From JBGTGG01 sp964398945 (GTDB taxonomy: Bacteria; Bacteroidota; Bacteroidia; Cytophagales; Cyclobacteriaceae), in contig CAYNOT010000002.1 in assembly GCA_964398945.1 (NCBI GenBank), positions 1-64,000 on the forward strand: a DNA stretch of 64,000 bases, read 5' to 3'. A program made the translations under genes and the position numbers. Below are positions 17,215 through 25,319 of the stretch, one piece after another. The notes beneath the pieces are model-generated. The model saw nothing but the letters and a program-made list of their open reading frames with translations. It ran no database searches and was not told the DNA's origin. Each line of letters opens with the position of its first letter. Position 1 is the first letter of the stretch.

Positions 17215-18666
17215 ATGAAAATAAACAAGGCAACCAAGTATTCCATTTCCATTGTAACCTTTGCTTTGGCAACCGTGCTATTGGTAGCGTTTATTCAGCA
17301 ATATACGATCTATACCCTCGAACGGAATGCCCAATATCAAGGGTTTGTTAACCAGCTTCATAAAAATCAATCGGCATTAAAAGCAGTTGCGGACAAAAGG
17401 GATGTAAATGCACTTAAACAGACACTGCAATCCTACCTGAATTTCTTGAATGCTTTCTATAGCGAAAAGGAGACGGGCGCAGGCCAATTTAAGTTGGACA
17501 ATGAAATGCGTCTTACAGCAAAGGAGGCAATCGGAGCACTGGAATTATTCCAGAATGAGATTGCAAGTCGTGTTGCAAAGGGGGCCACGGAAGAACCGGA
17601 TTGGATTGAAATTGCTTCGGCACCAGTCCATGCAAGCACCATTCGCTTACAGGAAAGTATTCAAATCGGGACTGCAGAGGATCATCGGTTTATCAATATG
17701 TTATCCTGGTATTCGGTCGCTTTATTGGTAATGGGGTTTATGGTCCTTAGTTTGTTTATGATCCGCTATATGCGAAGGACACGAACCACATTGCTTGAAA
17801 GTGAAGTCAACTTGAAAAATGAAACTGCACGGGTAAGCTCACTTTCGAAGTTCATCGAATCGGTATCAAAAGGAGACTACAATATCCAACTGGATTCCAA
17901 AGGGGCCGAAGACCATCTTACCGATATGCTGATTTCGATGCGTGAGTCTTTGAAGGAAAATGCAGAGAGTGAACGCAGAAGGAATTGGTCAACTTCCGGA
18001 TTGGCAAAAATTGGTGAGATTTTAAGAGGCACAGGAAATACTTCAATCTTATATGACAACATCATTCAGTTTGTAGTGAAGTATACCAAAAGCAACCAGG
18101 GCGGATTGTTTATTTTAAACGATGATGATGAAAATAACCATTTCCTTGAACTGGTATCGTGTTATGCGTTTGAGCGAAAGAAATTCATACAAAAGAAAAT
18201 TGATCCCGGACAAGGAATAATTGGCCAATGCTTTTTAGAGGCGCAACGGGTGTACCTGCTTGAAGTCCCCGAGGATTACATTCAGATTACTTCGGGGCTG
18301 GGAAGTGAAAACCCAAGTGCACTTTTATTGATCCCAATGAAGGTAAACGAAAAAGTATTCGGGGTGATAGAGTTGGCAAGCTTCAGTAAGTATGAAGAAT
18401 TTGAGATAGCATTGGTTGAGGAATTCGCGGAAAGTATTGCTTCCACAATATCAACTGTTAAGACTAACGAAAGTACCCGTATTCTTTTAGAACAGACCCA
18501 GCAACAGGCAGAGGAGATGCGTTCACAGGAGGAAGAAATGCGTCAAAACATGGAAGAACTTTCCGCTACGCAGGAGGAAATGGGAAGGAAGGAAAAGGAG
18601 TACATTGCCAGAATTGAAGTGTTGGAAGCAAAACTTAAAACCGAACCGGCTGATAGTTTGAAATAA
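17215..18666 (+). CDS. Membrane GAF-domain sensor with coiled-coil tail
   Basis: A 483-residue protein. TM1 is at about 10-30, a helical extracytoplasmic region of about 135 residues follows, TM2 is at about 165-185, then a HAMP-like or helical linker. A GAF domain spans about 265-415 (GQGIIGQCFLEAQRVYLLEV, PSALLLIPMKVNEKVFGVIE). A glutamine/glutamate-rich coiled coil ends the protein (QQAEEMRSQEEEMRQNMEEL). No kinase, cyclase or methyl-accepting domain is present, so any output must be through a partner. Similar GAF/coiled-coil proteins in Bacteroidota are fused to PAS or kinase domains. The ligand is unknown. Confidence 0.7.
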   Translation: MKINKATKYSISIVTFALATVLLVAFIQQYTIYTLERNAQYQGFVNQLHKNQSALKAVADKRDVNALKQTLQSYLNFLNAFYSEKETGAGQFKLDNEMRLTAKEAIGALELFQNEIASRVAKGATEEPDWIEIASAPVHASTIRLQESIQIGTAEDHRFINMLSWYSVALLVMGFMVLSLFMIRYMRRTRTTLLESEVNLKNETARVSSLSKFIESVSKGDYNIQLDSKGAEDHLTDMLISMRESLKENAESERRRNWSTSGLAKIGEILRGTGNTSILYDNIIQFVVKYTKSNQGGLFILNDDDENNHFLELVSCYAFERKKFIQKKIDPGQGIIGQCFLEAQRVYLLEVPEDYIQITSGLGSENPSALLLIPMKVNEKVFGVIELASFSKYEEFEIALVEEFAESIASTISTVKTNESTRILLEQTQQQAEEMRSQEEEMRQNMEELSATQEEMGRKEKEYIARIEVLEAKLKTEPADSLK

Positions 18667-18737
18667 AGGGAGTTACCGTTTCCCTTATTTATTGATTAAT
18701 TTGTTACTTTTACTAGTATTTCAAATATTTTTGAAAC

Positions 18738-19805
18738 ATGAAATATCATTTTTTAGTCTTAATTGCTGCATTTTTTACTCCAATCGCAGTTTTTTCGCAA
18801 GGAGAACGCAAGGATAAAACAGCTGTTACGTATGAGGAAATCTATGACGAACCGTATTCCGTCAATAGCCTCTTCGTACAATTGCAGCCCCTTTATGGTG
18901 AATTCTTTGCAACAAACCCAACAGCCGGTTTTGGTCTGGAGGCCAGTTATTACTTAAAGGACAAAATGGATTTCCGGGCACATTTCCGAAAAACCTATAC
19001 CGAAAAATTCTTTGATTATAGCCGCGATTTGGCAAATACAACTTCCAATGTTGACAACCGGAGTGTTGCTTTTATTTATTATGAACTGGGGGCAACCTAC
19101 CACGCCAAAGATTTTGAGCAAAGTTCCAAAACCAAAATGTTCCTGTACAAGAAAAGTTATAAAGGCGGCCTTTGGGCGGCCCGGGTTCCTTTGAATGCAG
19201 TAATACCGTGTAAAATCCGTAAAGTGTATGGGGTTCGCTTAGGGGCAATGGCCTGGCAAAGTACTGCCGATCTGGGACGGGCAATGGCCCTTCAGGATTT
19301 GACAAACGAAGATTTGAAAGATGACGAAGGAAATGGATTGCCTGCTACTTTCAATAATGGAAATGCAGATGTTCCGGTTGATGCGTTCTCAAATATTTTC
19401 TCAAAAGGGGTTTCGCTGGGCGGATCAATTTCGTTGATCAAAAACATAGCAGTGAACTTTGACAAGTTTGAAGAAGGGATCGATGATTTGATTTTTACTG
19501 CATACTTTGATATTCTTTACGCACCATCGCTAAGGGTTGATGATGTGGTGTACACCTACCAGGCTAATGACCTTAATTTTCCAGGCGAAACCCGAACCTT
19601 TAGTGTCAGTCCCATCAAAACAAACAATTTTGGTTTCCGTGCAGGTCTCGATGGTAAATTCAACCGCATGTTGAGTTGGGGATATGGTGGCGAAATCGGT
19701 TACCGGCCAACCTTTCAGGGAATGGGATTCTACGCGCTCATTAAAATAAGCTTTCCAATATTTGGCACCAACCTCGACTACAAAGTCGAATCTTTCGGAA
19801 AATAA
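18738..19805 (+). CDS. Putative outer-membrane beta-barrel protein
   Basis: A 355-residue protein with a Sec signal peptide (cleavage near VFSQ) followed by many amphipathic strands rich in aromatic residues and glycine, such as FGLEASYYL, VYGVRLGAMAW and GYGGEIGYRPTF. The last strands end FGTNLDYKVESFGK. I do not recognise a named family. It is probably an outer-membrane protein of gliding or porin-like type. It lies 71 nt after the GAF sensor and just before hutI. Confidence 0.55.
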   Translation: MKYHFLVLIAAFFTPIAVFSQGERKDKTAVTYEEIYDEPYSVNSLFVQLQPLYGEFFATNPTAGFGLEASYYLKDKMDFRAHFRKTYTEKFFDYSRDLANTTSNVDNRSVAFIYYELGATYHAKDFEQSSKTKMFLYKKSYKGGLWAARVPLNAVIPCKIRKVYGVRLGAMAWQSTADLGRAMALQDLTNEDLKDDEGNGLPATFNNGNADVPVDAFSNIFSKGVSLGGSISLIKNIAVNFDKFEEGIDDLIFTAYFDILYAPSLRVDDVVYTYQANDLNFPGETRTFSVSPIKTNNFGFRAGLDGKFNRMLSWGYGGEIGYRPTFQGMGFYALIKISFPIFGTNLDYKVESFGK

Positions 19806-19812
19806 AATTTCC

Positions 19813-21063
19813 GTGACCTGGGATTTAGTAATCAAAAATATAAAGGGCCTTGTTCAGGTCCGGGATCAATCTCCTCACACCATTCGGGGATCAGCAATGG
19901 CTGAATTGCCGATACTATCCAATGCCTACCTTGTCATTCAGGATAATATGATCGTTGATTATGGTGCGATGAAGGATATCCCACAGCACAATAGCCATAA
20001 AACGATTGATGCTTCCGGACGTTTTGTTTTTCCTTCCTATGTAGATTCACATACGCACCTGGTGTTTGCAGCCAGCCGCGAAGAAGAGTTTGTGATGAAG
20101 ATAAAAGGTGCTTCTTACGCTGAGATTGCCGCAACGGGTGGAGGTATTTTGAATTCCGCAAAAAAATTACAACAACTTTCGGAGGATGAACTGTTTGAGA
20201 GAAGTATTGGTCGTGCAGAGGAAATCATTCGTTCAGGTACGGGCACAGTAGAGATTAAAAGCGGATATGGATTAACGGTTGCAGACGAATTGAAAATGCT
20301 ACGCGTTGCCAAACGAATTGGCAGGGAAACACCATTACTGGTCAGAACCACTTTTCTGGGTGCACATGCTGTTCCTTTTGGGATGGGAAAATCGAACTAC
20401 ATAGAACTTGTTTGTAAGGAAATGATTCCGGCTGTGGCAGATGAAAAACTAGCGGATTATATAGATGTTTTTTGCGAAGAAGGTTTTTTTTCGCAAGCGG
20501 AAACTGAACGGATCGTTGAAGAAGGAAAGCGTTTCGGAATGAAGCCACGCATCCATGCAAACCAATTGAATAGGTCGGGTGGTGTGCAGGCCGGGGTAAA
20601 TACAGGTGCGTTGAGTGTAGACCATCTTGAAAATTTAGGACAAGAGGAGATTGATCTGTTGCTGGGCAGCAACGTGATGCCTACCGCGCTACCGGGTGCG
20701 GCTTTTTATCTGGGATTGCCTTTTCCCCCTGCCCGGAAAATGATTGATGCAGGCTTGCCGCTTGCCATCGCTTCTGATTACAATCCGGGAAGTGCCCCGA
20801 GTGGGAATATGAACTTAATGATGTCACTGGCTTGTATTAAGATGAAACTTACACCTGAGGAGGCAATCAATGCGGCAACCATCAATACAGCAAAAGCACT
20901 GGAACTGGAAGATCAGGTGGGCAGTATTACACGTGGGAAACTAGCCAATGTGTTTATTACAAAAGAAATCCCTTCTGTTGGATTTTTACCCTATGCTTTT
21001 GGGTCAAATTTAATCGCGACCATTATCCTAAACGGAAACGAAGTATACGCTACGGACGGATAA
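19813..21063 (+). CDS. hutI: Imidazolonepropionase
   Basis: About 416 residues, amidohydrolase superfamily. It hydrolyses 4-imidazolone-5-propionate to N-formimino-glutamate, the third step of histidine degradation. Metal ligands are in VDSHTHLVFAASR, HANQLNRSGG and ASDYNPGSAPSGN, and the substrate loop IAATGGGILNSAKK is present. A reading can start at 19762 inside the upstream gene. I prefer the GTG at 19813 because it gives the usual family N-terminus (DLVIKNI). No other hut gene is in the window, although an N-formylglutamate-amidohydrolase-like gene occurs at 49661. The 3' end overlaps the convergent OsmC gene by 14 bp. Confidence 0.92.
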   Translation: MTWDLVIKNIKGLVQVRDQSPHTIRGSAMAELPILSNAYLVIQDNMIVDYGAMKDIPQHNSHKTIDASGRFVFPSYVDSHTHLVFAASREEEFVMKIKGASYAEIAATGGGILNSAKKLQQLSEDELFERSIGRAEEIIRSGTGTVEIKSGYGLTVADELKMLRVAKRIGRETPLLVRTTFLGAHAVPFGMGKSNYIELVCKEMIPAVADEKLADYIDVFCEEGFFSQAETERIVEEGKRFGMKPRIHANQLNRSGGVQAGVNTGALSVDHLENLGQEEIDLLLGSNVMPTALPGAAFYLGLPFPPARKMIDAGLPLAIASDYNPGSAPSGNMNLMMSLACIKMKLTPEEAINAATINTAKALELEDQVGSITRGKLANVFITKEIPSVGFLPYAFGSNLIATIILNGNEVYATDG

Positions 21064-21454
21064 TCCCTACCTCATGCGTAACTTTTGAATTTAAAGAAGA
21101 AGCAACGGAACAATATTTTTCCAACGACAATGCTGCTACTTTATTGAACTCTTCTTCATTTACGTCCGGGGAAGTAAGGATATATTTACAATGGACGGAT
21201 GTAAAACTGCGGGGATGTTCTTCCCGCCTCACCCCTGTGGTTTCAATTTTAAAGTCCACGATTGTCTTTTTCCTTTTTTTCAACATCATCACAATATCAA
21301 CAGCACCACATGCTGCCACTGCGGAGAGTAAAGCCTCTGTAGGTGAGTGGCCTTTTTTTAAATCAGGTTTCCGCATGTCCAGTTGAAGTTGATTCCCATT
21401 TTCATTAACGGATGCATATACTTCATCTTCAACCATGGTGGTAACTATTTTCAT
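21050..21454 (-). CDS. OsmC/Ohr-family protein
   Basis: A 134-residue OsmC-like protein. The first family cysteine is in LSAVAACGAVDIVMML and the second in LEKYCSVASSL, the pair used for hydroperoxide reduction. SPTEALLSAVAACGA is the typical signature. The subgroup is nearer YhfA/OsmC-like than Ohr. It probably reduces organic peroxides in the cytoplasm. It is convergent with hutI (14 bp overlap) and has its own promoter region between 21455 and 21568, shared divergently with apt. Confidence 0.85.
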   Translation of the reverse strand: MKIVTTMVEDEVYASVNENGNQLQLDMRKPDLKKGHSPTEALLSAVAACGAVDIVMMLKKRKKTIVDFKIETTGVRREEHPRSFTSVHCKYILTSPDVNEEEFNKVAALSLEKYCSVASSLNSKVTHEVGIIRP

Positions 21455-21568
21455 AAATTTTTATTTAAGGATCAAATCAGTTTTTCTAATTGATTTATGA
21501 ATGCATGGGTGGCATTCCATAAAAAAATGTAATTTACTTCGTTTTAGAAATCTTAAACGATCTATTCA

Positions 21569-22129
21569 TTGAAGCACGAAGATACAATTTTTGAAAGCAC
21601 ATTGAGACAGCGATTGCTTGAAAACATTCGGGATGTACGGGATTATCCAAAACCAGGGATTGTCTTTAAAGACATTACCCCGGTACTTGCAAATCCGATG
21701 CTGGTGAATGACATTATACATGAACAGGCAATTTACTGGCGCGCGCAAGGAATTGAAGCGGTGCTTGGCATTGAGGCACGTGGTTTTATTTTTGGTTCGA
21801 TGTTGGCGCACGCGTTGGCATGTCCCTTTATCCCTGTCCGAAAAGCCGGAAAACTACCGTATAAGTCCTTAACCCAAGCGTATGACTTGGAATACGGATC
21901 GGCCGCTATCGAAATACATGAGGACGCTATTTTGCCCAACTGTAAAACCTTGATCCATGATGACCTCCTTGCAACCGGGGGAACGGCCCTTGCCGCGGCC
22001 CGGCTTGTTGAGCGTGCCGGTGGAAGGGTGGGTGGTTTCTCTTTTCTTATTAACCTTTCATTTCTTGAAGGTGAACAAAAAATTACCAATCGCTATGCAT
22101 TGCGACCCCTCTATCAAATACAATATTGA
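21569..22129 (+). CDS. apt: Adenine phosphoribosyltransferase
   Basis: A 186-residue purine-salvage enzyme that converts adenine and PRPP to AMP. RDYPKPGIVFKDITPVL is the family N-terminal signature, VLGIEARGFIFG the base-side loop, and IHDDLLATGGTALAA the PRPP-binding motif. The start is a TTG at 21569: no ATG or GTG lies further upstream in frame, and the next ATG would remove the conserved N-terminus. A poor start may mean low expression. Confidence 0.93.
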   Translation: MKHEDTIFESTLRQRLLENIRDVRDYPKPGIVFKDITPVLANPMLVNDIIHEQAIYWRAQGIEAVLGIEARGFIFGSMLAHALACPFIPVRKAGKLPYKSLTQAYDLEYGSAAIEIHEDAILPNCKTLIHDDLLATGGTALAAARLVERAGGRVGGFSFLINLSFLEGEQKITNRYALRPLYQIQY

Positions 22130-22326
22130 ACACTAGCCAATTCGAAGTATTTTATTTCATGGTATAATGTTTCAATAAGTTTTTATACTGTTCACTACCA
22201 AACACCTTCGACACCACACCTTGGGGTATTTTTCCTTATTAATGATTTAGTAACCTTTCATTTGCAACTTCTGTTGCCTATGGCACGTCATAGGACTAAC
22301 TAAAACAAAATATTAATGCAAAGCAC

Positions 22327-22935
22327 ATGAAAAAGACCCTTTCTATTTTTGCTGTGCTGACGTTGTTCAGCAGTGTAGTGTTCGCAGGTGGGATTGATGA
22401 TCCAAAAAACCCAAGTAAAACAGGCCTTGCAGTTATCAAGCAAGGCTCAACATTTAAACTCTTTTATAAATGTGAAGGACCGGATAATGTAAAGGTGACC
22501 ATTTACAACAACGACAATAAGGCCATCTTTAAAGAGAACATTCGCAATGTCGATGGGTTCATTCGACCTTATAATCTTGATAACCTACCAGAAGGTGATT
22601 ACAGGGTTGTTGTAGAAGATGGTAACTGTGAACATACAAATGTATTTCACCACTACGTTGAAAAATCAAAAAGTTTGATTGGTGTAATTCAACTTTCAGA
22701 ATCGCCTGAAAAATTTGTGCTGACGATCGGAAAAAAATTGTCCCCGGAAATAGTTGGTGTGAAGATTTACAATGCCGAGAATGAAATGGTATATGAGCGA
22801 TTGGAAAGGGTGAGTGGTGATTTTGCCAAGCTATATAATCTTAAAGAAGGGGATAGCTATCGTTTTGAGATCACTGATTCAAATGGCACCACTTCCATTA
22901 TAAAGAATAGGAATATTTTGGCGGCCCTTAAGTAG
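22327..22935 (+). CDS. Exported protein with two homologous beta domains
   Basis: A 202-residue protein with a clear signal peptide cut after VFAG. The mature part holds two similar units, residues 35-100 and 118-185. Each has a VKVTIYNNDNKAIFKENI or VGVKIYNAENEMVYERL strand pair, then FIRPYNL or FAKLYNL, then EGDYRVVVED or EGDSYRFEITD. This looks like an internal duplication of an Ig-like or DUF3244-type beta sandwich. It is probably a secreted or periplasmic structural protein; I do not recognise its function. A strong terminator follows. Confidence 0.65.
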   Translation: MKKTLSIFAVLTLFSSVVFAGGIDDPKNPSKTGLAVIKQGSTFKLFYKCEGPDNVKVTIYNNDNKAIFKENIRNVDGFIRPYNLDNLPEGDYRVVVEDGNCEHTNVFHHYVEKSKSLIGVIQLSESPEKFVLTIGKKLSPEIVGVKIYNAENEMVYERLERVSGDFAKLYNLKEGDSYRFEITDSNGTTSIIKNRNILAALK

Positions 22936-22952
22936 AAGGTCGGTAAACAATA

Positions 22953-22992
22953 AAAAAGGCCCCGGCAATTTAAATTGCCGGAGCCTTTTTTT
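22953..22992. terminator. Bidirectional intrinsic terminator
   Basis: The GC-rich stem CCGGCAATTT (22962-22971) with AAATTGCCGG (22972-22981), extended by GGC/GCC, is flanked by an A tract on the left and a T tract on the right. It serves the + gene ending at 22935 and the - gene ending at 23023. Confidence 0.9.
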
Positions 22993-23022
22993 ATTTCAGT
23001 GTATTTCAGTTGAAAACTTTCG

Positions 23023-23274
23023 CTAGCTATTGATAGCGCTGTCCATTCGGATAATGTGCCGCCTTGCATTGAAAGGATCATCGTTATAAAAACCGGAGAG
23101 GATACGGTGGGTTATTTGTTCAATGATCAGCTCACTATCTGTTTTCCCGGTTTTCCCATTCCAATACACACGGTTTGGATGGCGTTTCATGTCCTCTACA
23201 AAAGCCTTCGCTTTATCGTATTGTTCACCAGTAAATGTAATGGTGAAGCAGGTCTTTACTTTTTGCGTTTCCAT
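23023..23274 (-). CDS. Small conserved-looking hypothetical protein
   Basis: An 83-residue soluble, charged protein with a strand-helix start (KTCFTITFTGEQYDKAKAFV) and a helical C-terminus. No family recognised. It fills the gap between two + genes, faces a bidirectional terminator 31 bp beyond its stop, and has no better competing frame, so it is probably real. The promoter must lie in 23275-23400, shared with the divergent M16 peptidase. No membrane segment or signal peptide. Confidence 0.5.
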   Translation of the reverse strand: METQKVKTCFTITFTGEQYDKAKAFVEDMKRHPNRVYWNGKTGKTDSELIIEQITHRILSGFYNDDPFNARRHIIRMDSAINS

Positions 23275-23382
23275 AGTGTCGAAAAATTTAACAAGAGTTA
23301 TGCCATAAAAACTTACTAAAAGTACGAAATATTAAAGGTTGAGCAATTTGGGTTGACCGCTTACGGGCTACTGTGTTCGTAG

Positions 23383-23414
23383 TTGGGACGGGTAGCTTTT
23401 TCCTTTTAACTTTG
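23383..23414 (+). promoter_or_regulatory. Promoter of the M16 peptidase gene
   Basis: TTG at 23383-23385, 21 bp, then TAACTTTG at 23407-23414, a Bacteroidota-type promoter. The -7 box ends 9 bp before the ATG at 23424, giving a near-leaderless transcript. Confidence 0.45.
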
Positions 23415-23423
23415 CAATCACTT

Positions 23424-24656
23424 ATGAAGAATCCAACTGTTTTTTCTTTAGCCAATGGTATCCGGGTTGTTCACCAACAAGTAACACATACCAAGATTGT
23501 CCATTGTGGAATTTTTCTCGACATCGGTAGTCGCGATGAGCATGAGGGCAATCAAGGCATTACCCACTTTTGGGAACACATGGCATTTAAAGGAACCAAG
23601 AATAGAAAGGCCCATCACATCATCAATTATCTTGAATCAGTGGGAGGTGATTTAAATGCCTATACGGATAAAGAGAAAGTGGTTTTCTATGCTTCCATCC
23701 GTGATGCATATTTTGAAAAAGCGGTTGATATATTAAGTGACATAACCTTTAACTCTGTTTTTCCGGAGCATCAAATACTTCGGGAGCGAAATGTAATTCT
23801 CGAAGAGATGAGCATGTACAAGGATGATCCGGATGACAGCTTAACGGATGAGTTCGATGCAGTGGTGTTCAAGCGCCATCCCATGGGGATGAACATTCTG
23901 GGAAGTCCACACACGGTTCGAAATTTTAAACGAAATGATTTTAAAGAATTCCTGAAGGAAAATTTACGAACGAATCGGATTGTTTTTTCTGTTGTTGGAA
24001 ATATTGACCGGGCACGTGTTGAAAAACTGGCACAAAAATATTTGGAAGTACCAACTTTTATGGCAAACCCCATTCGCAAAAAAGTTACCACCACCAAGGC
24101 AAGTGAACGAATAGTAAGACGACAGGTAAAGCAATCGCGTGCCATGCTTGGTGGATTGTCCTACTCCATTCATGATAAAAATCGCATACCATTTTCATTG
24201 CTCGTAAATATTCTGGGAGGCCCCGCCATGAACTCACGATTGAATGCAGTACTGCGCGAAAAACATGGCCTTGTATATTCAGTGGAAGCACACAACTACA
24301 CGTTTACAGATACAGGCTTGTTCTCAATTTATTTTGGTACTGAACCCAACAAACTTGATAAATGTTTGGCCCTTGTAAAAAAAGAAATGCTAAGGTTATG
24401 TGAGACACCCTTGACCGCCAAACAACTCTCGCAAGCAAAAGAGCAGATGAAAGGACAACTGGCCTTTTCTGAAGAAAATAAATTGAATGTGATGTTAATG
24501 ATGGGCCGGGCTATTCTTGATCTGGGCAGGGTGCCCACTATTGAAGAAGTCTTTATCGCAATTGATGACATTAATCCCGCGAAGCTTCTTGATTTATCAG
24601 CCAAGATGTTTGCCGATAAGAAATTGAATTATTTAGTGATGCTACCGGAAAACTAG
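23424..24656 (+). CDS. M16-family zinc metallopeptidase
   Basis: A 410-residue peptidase of the pitrilysin/mitochondrial-processing-peptidase family. The inverted zinc motif HxxEH is H48-F-W-E51-H52 in THFWEHMAFKGT, and the third ligand glutamate is in NVILEEMSMY at about residue 128. A second, inactive-type half follows (RAMLGGLSYS, GGPAMNSRLNAVLREKHGLVY). At this length it resembles the single-chain PqqL/YmxG-like bacterial enzymes. No signal peptide, so probably cytoplasmic. The ATG at 23424 is chosen over 23373 because of the promoter box just upstream. The O-methyltransferase gene follows after 1 nt. Confidence 0.9.
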   Translation: MKNPTVFSLANGIRVVHQQVTHTKIVHCGIFLDIGSRDEHEGNQGITHFWEHMAFKGTKNRKAHHIINYLESVGGDLNAYTDKEKVVFYASIRDAYFEKAVDILSDITFNSVFPEHQILRERNVILEEMSMYKDDPDDSLTDEFDAVVFKRHPMGMNILGSPHTVRNFKRNDFKEFLKENLRTNRIVFSVVGNIDRARVEKLAQKYLEVPTFMANPIRKKVTTTKASERIVRRQVKQSRAMLGGLSYSIHDKNRIPFSLLVNILGGPAMNSRLNAVLREKHGLVYSVEAHNYTFTDTGLFSIYFGTEPNKLDKCLALVKKEMLRLCETPLTAKQLSQAKEQMKGQLAFSEENKLNVMLMMGRAILDLGRVPTIEEVFIAIDDINPAKLLDLSAKMFADKKLNYLVMLPEN

Positions 24657-24657
24657 A

Positions 24658-25299
24658 ATGGAATTTTTACCAGAAGAAATACTGCAATACACAGAAAACC
24701 ACACCACTGCCGAACCGGAATACCTGGCCCGGATCAACCGCGATACACACGCGAATGTCCTTAAACCGCGGATGTTATCAGGCCATTTGCAGGGAAGGGT
24801 GCTGGCGATGATTAGCCACATGCTAAAGCCTAAACATATCCTTGAAATCGGAACCTATACAGGGTACTCTGCCATTTGCCTTGCAGAAGGCCTTCAGCCT
24901 GGCGGTTCTGTAATCACGATTGATATCAATGAAGAGCTTGCACCGCGGGTTCGCAGAAATTTTGAACTAGCCGGGGTAGTTGATAAGATGGATTACCGTA
25001 TCGGAAATGCAGTGGAGATTATCCCCACGCTTTCCCAAACGTTTGACCTTGTATTTATTGATGCCGACAAAACGAACTATTCCGCATACTTTGATCTGGT
25101 AATTGATAAGGTTCGCGACAATGGAATTATCCTGGCCGATAATGTATTATGGAGTGGAAAAGTTGTTGATGGCAGCAAAGACAAGGATACCACGGCAATT
25201 TTGGAATTTAATGCCAAGGTTCATACCGATAAACGGGTTGAAAACGTTTTATTGCCGATACGGGATGGTATTATGATGGTAAGAAAAGTATCTTTGTAA
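24658..25299 (+). CDS. O-methyltransferase (caffeoyl-CoA/catechol type)
   Basis: A 213-residue class I SAM-dependent methyltransferase of the Methyltransf_3 family. The SAM loop is ILEIGTYTGYSAICLAEGL. Metal and catalytic positions are in VFIDADKTNYSAYFD and ILADNVLWSGKVVD, and the C-terminus LPIRDGIMMVRK is typical. Bacterial members methylate catechol-like hydroxyls; the natural substrate here is unknown. It starts 1 nt after the M16 peptidase stop, so the two are translationally coupled. Confidence 0.9.
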   Translation: MEFLPEEILQYTENHTTAEPEYLARINRDTHANVLKPRMLSGHLQGRVLAMISHMLKPKHILEIGTYTGYSAICLAEGLQPGGSVITIDINEELAPRVRRNFELAGVVDKMDYRIGNAVEIIPTLSQTFDLVFIDADKTNYSAYFDLVIDKVRDNGIILADNVLWSGKVVDGSKDKDTTAILEFNAKVHTDKRVENVLLPIRDGIMMVRKVSL

Positions 25300-25319
25300 A
25301 CGAAACTAATATTTAAGCT

